A stretch of DNA of 36,063 bases from Coriobacteriia bacterium (GCA_030532415.1 JAUNLE010000001.1:1-36063), one strand, 5' to 3'; positions 7,265-16,351 are shown, numbered from the stretch's first letter. Notes: generated by a model from the sequence alone, not told the origin. Translations and numbers: made by a program.

Positions 7265-10200
7265 TTATTCAGTAAAGTAAGACACTCCGCCTTCAATTAA
7301 CGGTTGGTAGCTGCTATCAGGTATGTTAAGGTACAAGCCCGACCCACTTCTTTCGGTATGTCCCATCTTTCCTAACACGCGACCATCTGGGCTGGTAATG
7401 CCCTCAATTGCCAACACTGAACCGTTCGGATTAACCGAAAAGTCCATCGAAGGCTTTCCGTCCATGTCAACATATTGAGTAGCAACCTGACCCGCTTCAA
7501 TCATCTGCGCAAGCAGCTCATCCGAGGCAACAAAGCGACCTTCGCCGTGACTAATTGGCACGGTATGAATGTCTCCCACCTCAGATTTAGAGAACCAAGG
7601 CGAAAGATTCGACGAAATTCGTGTACGAACCATTCGGCTTTGGTGACGTCCAATGGAATTGAAAGTAAGCGTTGGACAAGTCTCGTCCATTTCGCGAATA
7701 TCTCCATACGGAACCAGGCCAAGCTTAACTAAAGCCTGAAATCCGTTGCAAATACCAAGCATCAAGCCGTCGCGATTAAAGAGCAAATCGCGCACCGCCT
7801 CGGTAACAGCAGGTGAGCGGAAGAACGCGGTAATAAATTTAGCAGATCCATCGGGTTCGTCTCCCCCTGAAAACCCACCTGGAATCATAACAATTTGACT
7901 CTTTGCAATTTCTTCCACAAGACGCTCGGTGCTTTCGGCAACTGCTTGTGGTGACAAGTTATTGATGACAAGTGTGTTTGCAAGAGCTCCTGCACGTTCG
8001 AAGGCAAGCGCAGCATCAAACTCACAGTTGGTACCAGGAAATACCGGTATGATAACCCGAGGTTTCGCCAGGGCCAACCCTGCTCTTTTGGTAGGGCGCT
8101 CCACCTTTGTAGAAATGGTTTGCACCTCTTGACCAGTTTGGCGATAAGGGAAAACTCCTTCAAGCCTTGACTCCCATGCCTCCTGCAACGCGTCTAAAGA
8201 AAGCGTCTCCCCTGCGGCCGAGAACTCGTATTCTGCAGTGGTTGTTCCGATAAGTTCCACACGCACGTCATCGGTGGATGCTGGAATTTCTGCCCCATCG
8301 GCAAGTTCTACTGCAAACGATCCGTATGCAGGCACAAAGAAATTGTCGGGATTCATGGTATCTGCTACCGAAAGTCCAATGCGATTTCCAAGACACATCT
8401 TGAAAAGTGCTTCAGCGTCGCCGCCATAGCCTGGAGTAGCAACCGCACAAGCCTTGCCGTCGCCAATAAGCTCTTCCACAAGATTAAGACAGCCCACAAG
8501 ACCTGCAGGTTCAGGAAGCAGTCCATCCTCATCATAATACGGGTGAATGCATACAACTTGGTGTCCAGGAGCCTTAAATTCAGGCGAAGTAATTCGCGAA
8601 ATATCGCCCACGGCGGTGGCAAAACTTACGAGGGTAGGCGGAACATCAAGCTCCTCGAAGCTTCCGCTCATGGAATCTTTGCCTCCTATGGCTGCAACTT
8701 CTAGATCAAGCTGCGCCATCAAGGCGCCAAGTAATGAGGCAGTAGGTTTACCCCAGCGCTCGGGAACATTTCTGAGTGAACCAAAATATTCTTGGAAGGT
8801 AAGGTAGGTGTTTTTTCTCTCAAGGCCAGCAGCAATGAGCTTACTTACACTTTCAACCACCGCAAGATAAGCGCCCTTGAACTGATTTGCCGAAGAGATA
8901 AGCGGATTAAAGCCCCAGGCCATACCGCTTACCGTGCTCGTCTCACCAAGAACTGGCAGTTTAGAGACCATAGCAGTACTTTGCGTAAGCTGCTCGTTTC
9001 CACCAAAAGGCATGAGAACACAGCCCGCGCCAATGGTGGAGTCAAAACGTTCAGCTAGTCCTTTGTTGGAGCAAACGTTGAGGTCAGTCAAGACCGAAAG
9101 CATGCGCTCCTCAAGCGTAGCTCCTTCCCATACAGGCTCAAAAGATTCGCCTGGCAAGACATGCACTGCTGCATGCTTAGGAGCACCGTTGCTGTTTAAG
9201 AATTCGCGGCTTAAATCCACGATTATTTCGTCATCCCAGGTCATCTTCATGCGTGGCTCTTCGGTGACCACAGCAATCGGCGTTGCCTCAAGATTTTCCT
9301 CATGCGCGTACGCGATGAATTCATCCACATCAGCGGCTGCAAGCGCAACTGCCATGCGCTCCTGGCTCTCTGAAAGCGCAAGTTCGGTACCGTCAAGGCC
9401 ATCATATTTTCTTGGAACCATACTTAAGTTAATTGAAAGTCCGTCGGCAATTTCGCCGCAGGCAACCGACACGCCACCAGCACCAAAATCGTTACAACGC
9501 TTGATGAGCTGACAGGCATCCTTTCGTCTAAACAGACGCTGGAGTTTGCGTTCAACAGGGGCATTACCCTTTTGAACCTCGGCTCCGCTCGTATCAAGGC
9601 TTGACTTGTCGTGAGATTTCGATGAGCCTGTGGCACCACCAATACCATCGCGACCAGTGCGACCACCAAGAAGTACAATTACATCGCTTGGAGCAGGTGT
9701 TTCTCTGCGAACGTGGTCGGCAGGAGTTGCTCCTACAACGGCTCCGATTTCCATACGCTTTGCTGCATAACCTGGGTGATACAGTTCGTTTACCTGACCA
9801 GTAGCAAGACCAATTTGGTTTCCGTATGAAGAATAGCCCGCAGCAGCCGTCGTCACAATTTTTCTCTGAGGCAACTTTCCGGGAAGCGTTTCAGACACAG
9901 GAACAGTTGGATCTGCAGCTCCCGTCAGGCGCATTGCCTGGTAGACATAGCTTCTGCCTGAAAGCGGATCGCGAATAGCGCCACCAACACAGGTAGCAGC
10001 TCCACCAAATGGCTCCACCTCGGTTGGGTGGTTGTGCGTCTCATTCTTGAAGAGGAAAAGCCAGTCTTGCAGCTCTCCGTTAACATCGCAAGAGACCTTC
10101 ACCGTACAGGCGTTAACCTCTTCTGACTCGTCAACATTTTTCAAAATGCCCTGTTTTTTCAGGTATTTTGCCGCAATGGTGCCCATGTCCATGAGACTTA

Positions 10201-10987
10201 TAGGCTTGTGTTCGCGACCAAGTTCATGGCGAATCGCAAGATATTTGTCGAAGGCGCGCTGAACCAATTCGTCATCTATCGCAATGTCATCAAGATTCGT
10301 ATTGAAGGTGGTGTGACGACAGTGATCTGACCAATAGGTGTCGATAACCTTGATTTCGGTGATTGTAGGGTCGCGCTTTTCATCAATAAAATAACGCTGA
10401 CAAAACTCAATATCTGCCTGGTCCATAGCAAGCCCGCGCTCGACAATAAACTGAACAAGCTCCTCTTTCGAGTAATCGCGAAAACCTTCGAGCAGCTCTA
10501 CACGATCTGGAGCTGGATAGCTCATCTTAAGCGTATCGCGTTCGTCCAGCGAAGCCTCGCGTGCTTCAATAGGATTGATAACATAATTTTTTATCGTCTG
10601 AATACGGTCTTCGCTCAAAGCCCCTTCAAGGTAGTAGAGCTTAGCACTTCGAACATCGGGGCGCTCGCCGCATGAAATAAGCTGGATGCATTCACTTGCA
10701 GAATCGGCACGCTGATCAAACTGACCCGGCAAAAATTCCACCGCAAAAACCGTCTCTTCCTTAGGAGCAGGCATCGCGCGGGTAGCAATATCGGATTGCG
10801 GCTCACTGAAAACGGTCGGGATACATTGCTCGAACAGCTCTTCCCCGATTCCTTCAACATCATAGCGATTAACTAGTCGCAGCCCCTCAATCTCGGAAAT
10901 TCCTAAAATTTCGCGAAATTCTGCAAGAAGCTGACGTGCTTCGACATCAAAACCGGGTTTTTTCTCTACGTAAATACGCCAGACCAT
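7265..10987 (-). CDS. purL: Phosphoribosylformylglycinamidine synthase, single-chain
   Basis: PurL converts formylglycinamide ribonucleotide, glutamine and ATP to the amidine in step four of de novo purine synthesis. The 1240-aa chain holds all activities. The linker region has TYWSDHCRHTTFNT near residue 230. The first ATP-binding half contains ETHNHPTEVEPFGGAATCVGG. A second AIR-synthase-like half follows. The C-terminal glutamine amidotransferase has VFPGTNCEFD, then Cys1080 in LGICNGFQ and His1210/Glu1212 in MGHTERSG as the catalytic triad. Length and sequence style fit the clostridial/coriobacterial long form rather than the split PurLQS type of Bacillus. The ATG follows GGGAAGG. It has its own promoter region and is not in an operon with guaA, which lies about 1.9 kb upstream on the same strand. 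Confidence 0.97.
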   Translation of the reverse strand: MVWRIYVEKKPGFDVEARQLLAEFREILGISEIEGLRLVNRYDVEGIGEELFEQCIPTVFSEPQSDIATRAMPAPKEETVFAVEFLPGQFDQRADSASECIQLISCGERPDVRSAKLYYLEGALSEDRIQTIKNYVINPIEAREASLDERDTLKMSYPAPDRVELLEGFRDYSKEELVQFIVERGLAMDQADIEFCQRYFIDEKRDPTITEIKVIDTYWSDHCRHTTFNTNLDDIAIDDELVQRAFDKYLAIRHELGREHKPISLMDMGTIAAKYLKKQGILKNVDESEEVNACTVKVSCDVNGELQDWLFLFKNETHNHPTEVEPFGGAATCVGGAIRDPLSGRSYVYQAMRLTGAADPTVPVSETLPGKLPQRKIVTTAAAGYSSYGNQIGLATGQVNELYHPGYAAKRMEIGAVVGATPADHVRRETPAPSDVIVLLGGRTGRDGIGGATGSSKSHDKSSLDTSGAEVQKGNAPVERKLQRLFRRKDACQLIKRCNDFGAGGVSVACGEIADGLSINLSMVPRKYDGLDGTELALSESQERMAVALAAADVDEFIAYAHEENLEATPIAVVTEEPRMKMTWDDEIIVDLSREFLNSNGAPKHAAVHVLPGESFEPVWEGATLEERMLSVLTDLNVCSNKGLAERFDSTIGAGCVLMPFGGNEQLTQSTAMVSKLPVLGETSTVSGMAWGFNPLISSANQFKGAYLAVVESVSKLIAAGLERKNTYLTFQEYFGSLRNVPERWGKPTASLLGALMAQLDLEVAAIGGKDSMSGSFEELDVPPTLVSFATAVGDISRITSPEFKAPGHQVVCIHPYYDEDGLLPEPAGLVGCLNLVEELIGDGKACAVATPGYGGDAEALFKMCLGNRIGLSVADTMNPDNFFVPAYGSFAVELADGAEIPASTDDVRVELIGTTTAEYEFSAAGETLSLDALQEAWESRLEGVFPYRQTGQEVQTISTKVERPTKRAGLALAKPRVIIPVFPGTNCEFDAALAFERAGALANTLVINNLSPQAVAESTERLVEEIAKSQIVMIPGGFSGGDEPDGSAKFITAFFRSPAVTEAVRDLLFNRDGLMLGICNGFQALVKLGLVPYGDIREMDETCPTLTFNSIGRHQSRMVRTRISSNLSPWFSKSEVGDIHTVPISHGEGRFVASDELLAQMIEAGQVATQYVDMDGKPSMDFSVNPNGSVLAIEGITSPDGRVLGKMGHTERSGSGLYLNIPDSSYQPLIEGGVSYFTE

Positions 10988-11034
10988 GGCCCGCCTTCCC
11001 TGTTGCCTTCTACTTTATATACTCAATTGCATCC

Positions 11035-11111
11035 ATTATACAGGTGAAAAAAAGACTTGATGTGAAGAAAGAAAGATCCAATAAGAATAGTATTTATACT
11101 TTGAAAGTATA
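11035..11111 (-). promoter_or_regulatory. Putative purL promoter with upstream palindrome
   Basis: A TATAAT hexamer reads on the minus strand at 11040-11035 (context CCTGTATAATGG), about 48 nt before the purL ATG; no convincing -35 box is seen. Further upstream, TATACTTT (11095-11102) and AAAGTATA (11104-11111) form a perfect 8-bp palindrome around a single G, a possible operator. It does not resemble the Bacillus PurBox. Confidence 0.4.
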
Positions 11112-11181
11112 TCCATAACCACATACTTGATGATAATGAAGGCTCCTAGCTTTTGGTGAAAGGCAGCCTGCAAGCATGTCC

Positions 11182-12084
11182 TTAGCCACGTTTTGCGCGT
11201 GAGGCAGATTCCGGCGTTATCGTCATGGTTTGGAAGCGATTTTGCATGAATTCATCATCGAAATGTTCATTACAAAACTTCACAATTGCTGAAGGGTTTT
11301 CGTAGTTCATAGTGCCGCTCGCACGCTCAAACCAGCAGTCAAAAGCCGCTAAGGTAAGCACGCAATTTACAGCCATAAGCAAGGTTGCGATTATGGTTAT
11401 TGGATAGCGAAGCTGCCACGAGACAAGGTTTACCGCCTTCAGCATGAGCGGCAATAAAAAGCGTACCCACACTAAGCCAAGTGCTCCCCACATCATGAAG
11501 AACATGAAGTTCGTTCTTCCGTCAATGGAAAGAAAGGTGCCGGTATAATCCCACGCCTGAATACCGAAGGAGACCTCCATAAACCAGCTAACAAAAAACT
11601 CAAACGCGGCTCCGATAAAGCCCGCAACTAAAAAGATAAGTATTGGGTTTTTGCGGTAAAAACGGTTAAGCGCAATGGTCATAAGTGCAGCCCCTATCCC
11701 ATAAATGGGGCTGAAGGGACCATAAAGCAGTCCCGCGCGATCTTCGTATACTCCAAGATCAACAACCGTCATATGCCACACAATCTCAAGGAAAAGACCG
11801 ATCACGCTGCATACGACAAAAACCCAAAACATGTTATAAAAATTGAGCTCAATATAGCCCTTGCCGCTTTTGTCACGCCCAAGCACGCCCGCCTCATAAT
11901 CGCTTTTCAAGTCAAGCTTATGGAGGTGGTACTGAAGGATTCGCTCTTCACGAAGAGAAGGGTCAGAATAGGTCTCTAAGACTATAAGAATGACAATATT
12001 AATTGCAGGTGCAATGAGCGAAGAGCTTAAGCCCTCCAGCATAAACGTGCAGGTCATAAACACCAATTCAAGCGAGCGAAGCAA
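11182..12084 (-). CDS. Putative ABC-transporter type IV membrane protein (PF06541-like), C-terminal part
   Basis: This frame carries the conserved core of the putative ABC-transporter permease family often labelled CmpB-like: FVVCSVIGLFLEIVWHM, GLLYGPFSPIYGIGA, then WDYTGTFLSIDGRTNFMFFMMWGALG. Five to six hydrophobic helices are evident from about residue 80 to 260. The family is of unknown molecular function and usually stands alone without an ATPase. The only start, a TTG at 12084, lacks a ribosome site and lies inside the end of the preceding frame. That frame supplies the two N-terminal helices that related coriobacterial proteins carry in one chain. The two frames are joined at a run of six A residues (12086-12091), and removing one A would fuse them into a protein of about 396 aa. 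I read this as the 3' part of a frameshifted gene. Confidence 0.75.
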   Translation of the reverse strand: MLRSLELVFMTCTFMLEGLSSSLIAPAINIVILIVLETYSDPSLREERILQYHLHKLDLKSDYEAGVLGRDKSGKGYIELNFYNMFWVFVVCSVIGLFLEIVWHMTVVDLGVYEDRAGLLYGPFSPIYGIGAALMTIALNRFYRKNPILIFLVAGFIGAAFEFFVSWFMEVSFGIQAWDYTGTFLSIDGRTNFMFFMMWGALGLVWVRFLLPLMLKAVNLVSWQLRYPITIIATLLMAVNCVLTLAAFDCWFERASGTMNYENPSAIVKFCNEHFDDEFMQNRFQTMTITPESASRAKRG

Positions 12085-12370
12085 CTTTTTTCGTACTGCC
12101 CTTCAAAAGCACTACACCAAGCCAGAAAAATCCCACGGCTAGTGCTGTTGAAACGATGAAGGAAAATGCAGCAATCAAAATTGTAGTAAGGGAATTTTTT
12201 CCAGTTGCCTCCATGATGAGTGGGTTGAAGTCACCAGAAAATACCGACACCAAGACAAAGGCAAAAGCAACAATTGACAGTATGGTGATAGCGCCGCCAA
12301 GGATGCAGAAAACACCGTAAATTTTTGCTGCTAAAGGATATGCGCGAGCGCTATCTTTGTTGGTTTCCAC
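12068..12370 (-). CDS. N-terminal part of the frameshifted membrane protein
   Basis: The frame starts at GTG (12370) with an AGGAGAG site and encodes 100 aa with two hydrophobic helices: IYGVFCILGGAITILSI with its following segment, and IAAFSFIVSTALAVGFFWLGVVLL. It stops 17 nt into the downstream permease frame. The reading frames meet at CGAAAAAAGTTG. With five A residues in the run, the sequence would read through as KKLLRSLELVF, giving the usual single protein. Either a one-base insertion has inactivated the gene, or slippage on the A6 run (transcriptional or ribosomal) yields some full-length product, or there is a sequencing error. On its own it would be a small two-helix membrane protein of unknown role. 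Confidence 0.6.
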   Translation of the reverse strand: METNKDSARAYPLAAKIYGVFCILGGAITILSIVAFAFVLVSVFSGDFNPLIMEATGKNSLTTILIAAFSFIVSTALAVGFFWLGVVLLKGSTKKVASLA

Positions 12371-12495
12371 ATCTCTCCTATGACTTATACTGATAGTTCA
12401 AGAAAGTACCCATAGAGTGCTCTTATCCCCACTCAATTGTGACCTAGTGCTTGTGTTGTGGCGAAAGCACTGGTAACACAATTCTACGCTGGAAT

Positions 12496-12714
12496 CTATA
12501 CTAGTGCATAAATCATGTCCCAAGTGATAATCTTTCTTATCGCCCCGCATGCACGCCGATAGTCACCGGAAGCAACAGCAGCCTCATATGCACGCCTCAC
12601 CGCAAGCTCTTTTGTCAGGTGAGTCGTGCACTTCAGCGATGTATCTATCGGAATAAGGGTAGTGTCTCTTCTTGGTCGAGAGTATGCGGGAGAATTTCTT
12701 ACAACGCAGGTCTG
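12496..12714 (-). pseudogene. Orphan 72-codon reading frame, possible gene remnant
   Basis: The minus strand is open for 72 codons, ending at TAG (12496-12498) and bounded upstream by TGA (12715-12717). The translation looks protein-like in its second half (TKELAVRRAYEAAVASGDY, then RACGAIRKIITWDMIYALV), with an amphipathic helical pattern and varied composition. There is no ATG or TTG early in the frame and only an internal GTG. It begins just downstream of the guaA terminator, so an N-terminal portion appears to be missing. I do not recognise the family. It may be the 3' remnant of a lost gene, or a chance open frame. Confidence 0.3.
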
Positions 12715-12730
12715 TCAAAGCCGGTCCTTT

Positions 12731-12768
12731 ATATAAAATAGGGCAGAACTGCTTTCGCAACTCCGCCC
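12731..12768 (-). terminator. Intrinsic terminator of guaA
   Basis: On the minus strand, GGGCGGAGTTGC (12768-12757), loop GAAA, and GCAGTTCTGCCC (12752-12741) pair over 12 positions including three G-U pairs, followed by TATTTTATAT. The G-U pairs only work in the minus-strand RNA, which fixes the direction. It lies about 85 nt after the guaA stop. Confidence 0.7.
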
Positions 12769-12853
12769 CGCAAAACCCTAAGATTTTTTGTCTGCCTTCA
12801 TTATGGACAATTACACCCTGCTTTCAAGAGTTTAATGGCAGTAACATATTTAC

Positions 12854-14410
12854 TTACTCCCACTCAATGGTGGCAGGTGGTTTTGAGGTAATATCGTAGG
12901 CCACACGGTTAATACCAGCCACTTCACCAACAATACGGCTCGATATTCTTGAAAGCACCTCGTAAGGAAGCTTTGCCCAGTCTGCCGTCATTGCATCTTG
13001 TGACTCAACCGCGCGTATGATAATTGGACGCGCATAGGTTCTCTCATCCCCCATGACTCCAACACTTCGAATATCAGGAAGCACTGCAAAATATTGCCAC
13101 ACGGCACCTTCATGCTCCTTGTTATAAGCATCAAGCTCTTCACGAACGATAGCATCGGCCTCGCGAAGCAGGTCTAGTTTTTCTTTCGTGATATCACCGA
13201 TAATTCGAATTGCAAGACCAGGACCTGGGAAAGGCTGACGATATACAATCTCATCAGGAAGCCCTAGTTCAGTACCGATTGCTCGAACCTCATCTTTAAA
13301 GAAGTGGTCAAGCGGCTCAATCAAATCGAAGTGCACGCCTTCAGGGAACGGAATTAAGTTGTGGTGACTTTTAATGGTCGAAGATGCTCCGCCAGTTTTG
13401 CGAGAACCCGACTCAATCACGTCAGGATAAATAGTTCCTTGTGCTAAATAACGAATGCCGTCGAGTTTTTGAGCCTCCTCGAAAAATACCTTCCAAAACT
13501 CCTCACCAATTATGCGGCGCTTTTTCTCTGGATCATTAACGCCTGCAAGTTTGTTAAGGTAGCGATCTTGCGCATCAACCATCTTAAGGTCGATCTTGAA
13601 CTGATCTTTGAATACGCGCTCAACGCTTTCAGGCTCGCCTTTCCTTAAAAGCCCGTGGTTAACAAATACGCAGTGAAGCTGGTCTCCTATCGCCTTATGC
13701 AGCAATGCAGCTACCACCGAAGAGTCAACGCCTCCCGACAGCGCTAAGATAACGTGCTCATCTTTAACCTGCTCACGAATTTCTCTGACTGCTCTATCAA
13801 TGACGCTTTCAGTCGTCCACTGAGGACTTAAGCCAGCAAGTTCAAACAAGAAGGTTTTAAGTATGTCATTACCATGACTCGTATGTTTTACTTCTGGATG
13901 AAATTGAGTTGCGTAAATTTTCTTTTCGGGATTTTCAAAAGCAGCGACTGGACAATTTGGAGTTGAAGCTGTGAGTGTGTAGCCCTCAGGAACTTGGGTA
14001 ACGGAATCCCTATGGCTCATCCATACCGTTTGCTCCTCAGGAGTTCCCGCCAATAACTGAGATTCTCCAAGGCGTTGCATCCTTGTTCCACCATATTCGC
14101 CCTTATCGGCATTGGCAACTTTTCCACCGTGAAGGTAAGCGATGGTTTGCATGCCATAGCAAAATCCCAAAATAGGCAAGCCTAAATCGAGAATTTCAGG
14201 GTCTATGTGCGGTGAATCTTCAAGATACACGCTCGCAGGACCACCCGACAAAATGATTGCATCGGGCTTTAGTGCTAAAATTTCTTGGGCGCTTGTAGTA
14301 TATGGAACGATTTCAGAGTAAACCTTCAGGTCACGTACTCTGCGCGCAATGAGCTGACCATATTGCGCTCCAAAATCAACGACGACGACTTTTTCCTGCT
14401 TGTTTTCCAT
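12854..14410 (-). CDS. guaA: GMP synthase (glutamine-hydrolysing)
   Basis: GuaA aminates XMP to GMP with glutamine and ATP, the last step of guanine nucleotide synthesis. Domains in order: a class I glutamine amidotransferase with Cys84 in LGFCYGMQ and the His/Glu of FHPEV near 170; an ATP-pyrophosphatase domain with the P-loop SGGVDS at 225-230; and the C-terminal dimerisation domain ending in the conserved TSKPPATIEWE. The ATG at 14410 is preferred: it gives 518 aa, the usual length, with MENKQEKVVVVDFGAQ immediately before the catalytic fold and GGAAG about 7 nt upstream. An in-frame ATG nine codons earlier lacks this. The start lies 35 bp inside the preceding transporter gene, so the two are probably translationally coupled. 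Confidence 0.97.
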   Translation of the reverse strand: MENKQEKVVVVDFGAQYGQLIARRVRDLKVYSEIVPYTTSAQEILALKPDAIILSGGPASVYLEDSPHIDPEILDLGLPILGFCYGMQTIAYLHGGKVANADKGEYGGTRMQRLGESQLLAGTPEEQTVWMSHRDSVTQVPEGYTLTASTPNCPVAAFENPEKKIYATQFHPEVKHTSHGNDILKTFLFELAGLSPQWTTESVIDRAVREIREQVKDEHVILALSGGVDSSVVAALLHKAIGDQLHCVFVNHGLLRKGEPESVERVFKDQFKIDLKMVDAQDRYLNKLAGVNDPEKKRRIIGEEFWKVFFEEAQKLDGIRYLAQGTIYPDVIESGSRKTGGASSTIKSHHNLIPFPEGVHFDLIEPLDHFFKDEVRAIGTELGLPDEIVYRQPFPGPGLAIRIIGDITKEKLDLLREADAIVREELDAYNKEHEGAVWQYFAVLPDIRSVGVMGDERTYARPIIIRAVESQDAMTADWAKLPYEVLSRISSRIVGEVAGINRVAYDITSKPPATIEWE

Positions 14411-15347
14411 ACATTTCTTCCAATCGCTTTGCAACATTTAGTGTATTTAATTGTGCAACAACAATACCAACTAAGATGACGGCAACGCCGAGCAAACGCA
14501 GTGGCGCTACATATTCTCCTAAAATCATAATGGCACAAAGTATACTCATTGGCAGCTCGCTTGAGGCCATAATGGTAGAAAGTCCACTTGGCAGGTGTGG
14601 GGTTGCCAGGCTAAAAAGAAAAACAGGGATTACCAGACTAAGAAATCCAAGCAAAAGACCCGTTTTCCACACTCCTGCCTCTAAGGCTCCTGATGCGAAA
14701 AAACCAGGAAACACAAAGAGGGCAACAATCAAAGCTCCCGTAGCAAAAAAGAAACTTCGATCAACAACATGAAGTTCTAGTGCCACACTGCCCGATAGAT
14801 ACATAAAAAGCGCGCAGCACAGGGCGGCTATCAGGCCAAATGTTATGCCGATAAGGTCGAAATTTCCACGTGTTCCAGCGTACATCCCGGAAGCCAAAAC
14901 AGTACCAGCAAAAATGATAAAAGCAGACACTATATGGGGAAGGCTCGGTTTGCTTTTAGTCGTAATTGCCTGAATAAGAATACCCATCCAGGTAAATTGA
15001 AAAAGCATAGTAATTGCAAGCGAGGCATCAAGACGCGTAAGCGAATAGGTGTAGAAGATGGTAGTTCCCGCATTCACAAAACCACTTAAGACAAGCTTAA
15101 TTGCTTGCTTTGCGGTCGCATGGATTTTCTTTCCTGCAAAGAGCAAACGTCCCAAGACTATTGACAAAAAGATAAGCCAGCCAAAAAGTATTTGTGAGAA
15201 AAACACTTCTTGCTGGCTAAAACCATAGGTGTATGAAATTTTAATAATCGAAGCTACCGCACCATAACTCAAACCACCAGCAAATACGATGGCAGAATAT
15301 TTGATGCGGTCGGATACGTAGTTTTTTGTTTGCCTTGCTTCGGACAT
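14376..15347 (-). CDS. DMT-superfamily (EamA-type) transporter
   Basis: The 323-aa protein has about ten hydrophobic helices in two repeats, the layout of EamA drug/metabolite transporters. Helix signatures include IVFAGGLSYGAVASIIK in the first repeat and LPSGLSTIMASSELPMSIL near the end of the second, where EamA proteins carry a conserved P-x-E-P-like helix. It probably exports a small metabolite; the substrate cannot be read. It lies between fdhE (24-bp gap) and guaA (35-bp overlap), suggesting a transcription unit of desulfurase, fdhE, transporter and guaA. The functional link of the transporter to either neighbour is unclear. The C-terminus (KRLEEMYGKQAGKSRRR) is basic and therefore cytoplasmic. 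Confidence 0.88.
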   Translation of the reverse strand: MSEARQTKNYVSDRIKYSAIVFAGGLSYGAVASIIKISYTYGFSQQEVFFSQILFGWLIFLSIVLGRLLFAGKKIHATAKQAIKLVLSGFVNAGTTIFYTYSLTRLDASLAITMLFQFTWMGILIQAITTKSKPSLPHIVSAFIIFAGTVLASGMYAGTRGNFDLIGITFGLIAALCCALFMYLSGSVALELHVVDRSFFFATGALIVALFVFPGFFASGALEAGVWKTGLLLGFLSLVIPVFLFSLATPHLPSGLSTIMASSELPMSILCAIMILGEYVAPLRLLGVAVILVGIVVAQLNTLNVAKRLEEMYGKQAGKSRRR

Positions 15348-15371
15348 TTGATAACTTGCTACAAGATATAT

Positions 15372-16274
15372 CTAGTCTTGTTCTTCATCCTTTAAGGTAA
15401 AAACGCCACTTAAATCGGGCATTTCTTGACCAAAAAGCTCTTCAATATCAATATCTTGGCTCAAAATCTTGTCCATGGTACCCATGAGTACAAACTCTTC
15501 AATTTCTGGTTTACTCATAATGGTAAGCTTTCCCTCGTCGTAGACCGGAAAAGCACTGCCACATTTTTCACAAATGTGAATCTTATGAGCAGCATCAGCA
15601 CTGTCATAAAGGTAATGCAGTTGATGTTGGTTGGTATTACCACACACCTCACACTTTACGCGACTATAGCGCCACTTAAAGTGACAGGTTGAACACCACA
15701 GCATCTTTGGTGATCCCTCAGATAAGCTACCCTCGGTTTGAATTGCAAGCGCAGCCTGGCTACCACACACCGGACAAAAGGTTGGGTTTAAGAAATCAAC
15801 TTCTTCAATTATGGCAGCTAACTTGTTATGAACAGCCTCACCAAAAACTGCAAGCGCTTGTGAGTACGCAAGGTAGAAACGATTTTTAATTATCTGTTCA
15901 TCAAGATTTTCATCAGACAATTCTAAATGTTCTGCAAGATCTTTAAGTGTGGCATCATCTTTGGTAAGTGCGTGTGAAAAGTCGACCTTATCAAAAGCAG
16001 ACCAATCAAGCTTTTCTGCATTATCATCAATTGCTTCAAAAAGCATACGAGTAGCATGTTTTAACCACTCGGAATCTACTACAGGCTCTTCATAAGCAAG
16101 AGCATAAGAGCCGTCACGCAAGACCTGCGCTACCGCGTCGGCATTTGGTTTCCAATCCAGCTCATACTCAAGCCCGGTGACCGCAACAAATAAGTCAATC
16201 AATAAATCAGAAAGCTCATCACCGAAACTTTCTCGATAATTATTGATTGCACGGTTTATATTTTTAATCTTCAT
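15372..16274 (-). CDS. fdhE: Formate dehydrogenase accessory protein FdhE
   Basis: FdhE is required for late maturation of respiratory formate dehydrogenases. The 300-aa chain has a helical N-terminal part and a C-terminal double rubredoxin-like zinc/iron region with four CxxC pairs: Cys167/170 (FCPVCG), Cys194/197 (WCSTCH), Cys208/211 (CEVCG) and Cys235/238 (CEKCG). The FKWRYSRVKCEVCG stretch is typical of the family. The ATG has an AGGA site. The gene sits 77 bp downstream of the cysteine-desulfurase-like gene and near fdnGHI, moeA and fdhD, all on the same strand, which supports the assignment. Confidence 0.92.
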   Translation of the reverse strand: MKIKNINRAINNYRESFGDELSDLLIDLFVAVTGLEYELDWKPNADAVAQVLRDGSYALAYEEPVVDSEWLKHATRMLFEAIDDNAEKLDWSAFDKVDFSHALTKDDATLKDLAEHLELSDENLDEQIIKNRFYLAYSQALAVFGEAVHNKLAAIIEEVDFLNPTFCPVCGSQAALAIQTEGSLSEGSPKMLWCSTCHFKWRYSRVKCEVCGNTNQHQLHYLYDSADAAHKIHICEKCGSAFPVYDEGKLTIMSKPEIEEFVLMGTMDKILSQDIDIEELFGQEMPDLSGVFTLKDEEQD

Positions 16275-16351
16275 GCATATCCTATCTAAACGGCATGTTA
16301 AAGCACTCAGAAATTTCTTCAGACAAACTATTATTTTACCAAGTTTATATG

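Larger units (their letters stand above)
12371..12853. other. 480-bp gene-poor stretch between guaA and the membrane-protein gene
   Basis: No complete gene is visible. It contains the guaA terminator hairpin (12741-12768), an orphan 72-codon reading frame without a start (12496-12714, minus), and a short inverted repeat AGTGCTT/AAGCACT at 12446-12471. The remainder shows no recognisable element. Confidence 0.5.

Noticed and set aside
11112-11180. Terminator after the membrane-protein gene (AGGCTCCT/AGGCAGCCT)
   Set aside because: The stem needs a bulge and no T-run follows on either strand; too weak to list.
12068-12100. Programmed -1 frameshift of the dnaX type at the A6 run
   Set aside because: The two frames are offset by +1, not -1, and the A-AAA-AAG heptamer is not in the needed phase. 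A one-base insertion or slippage explains the sequence better.
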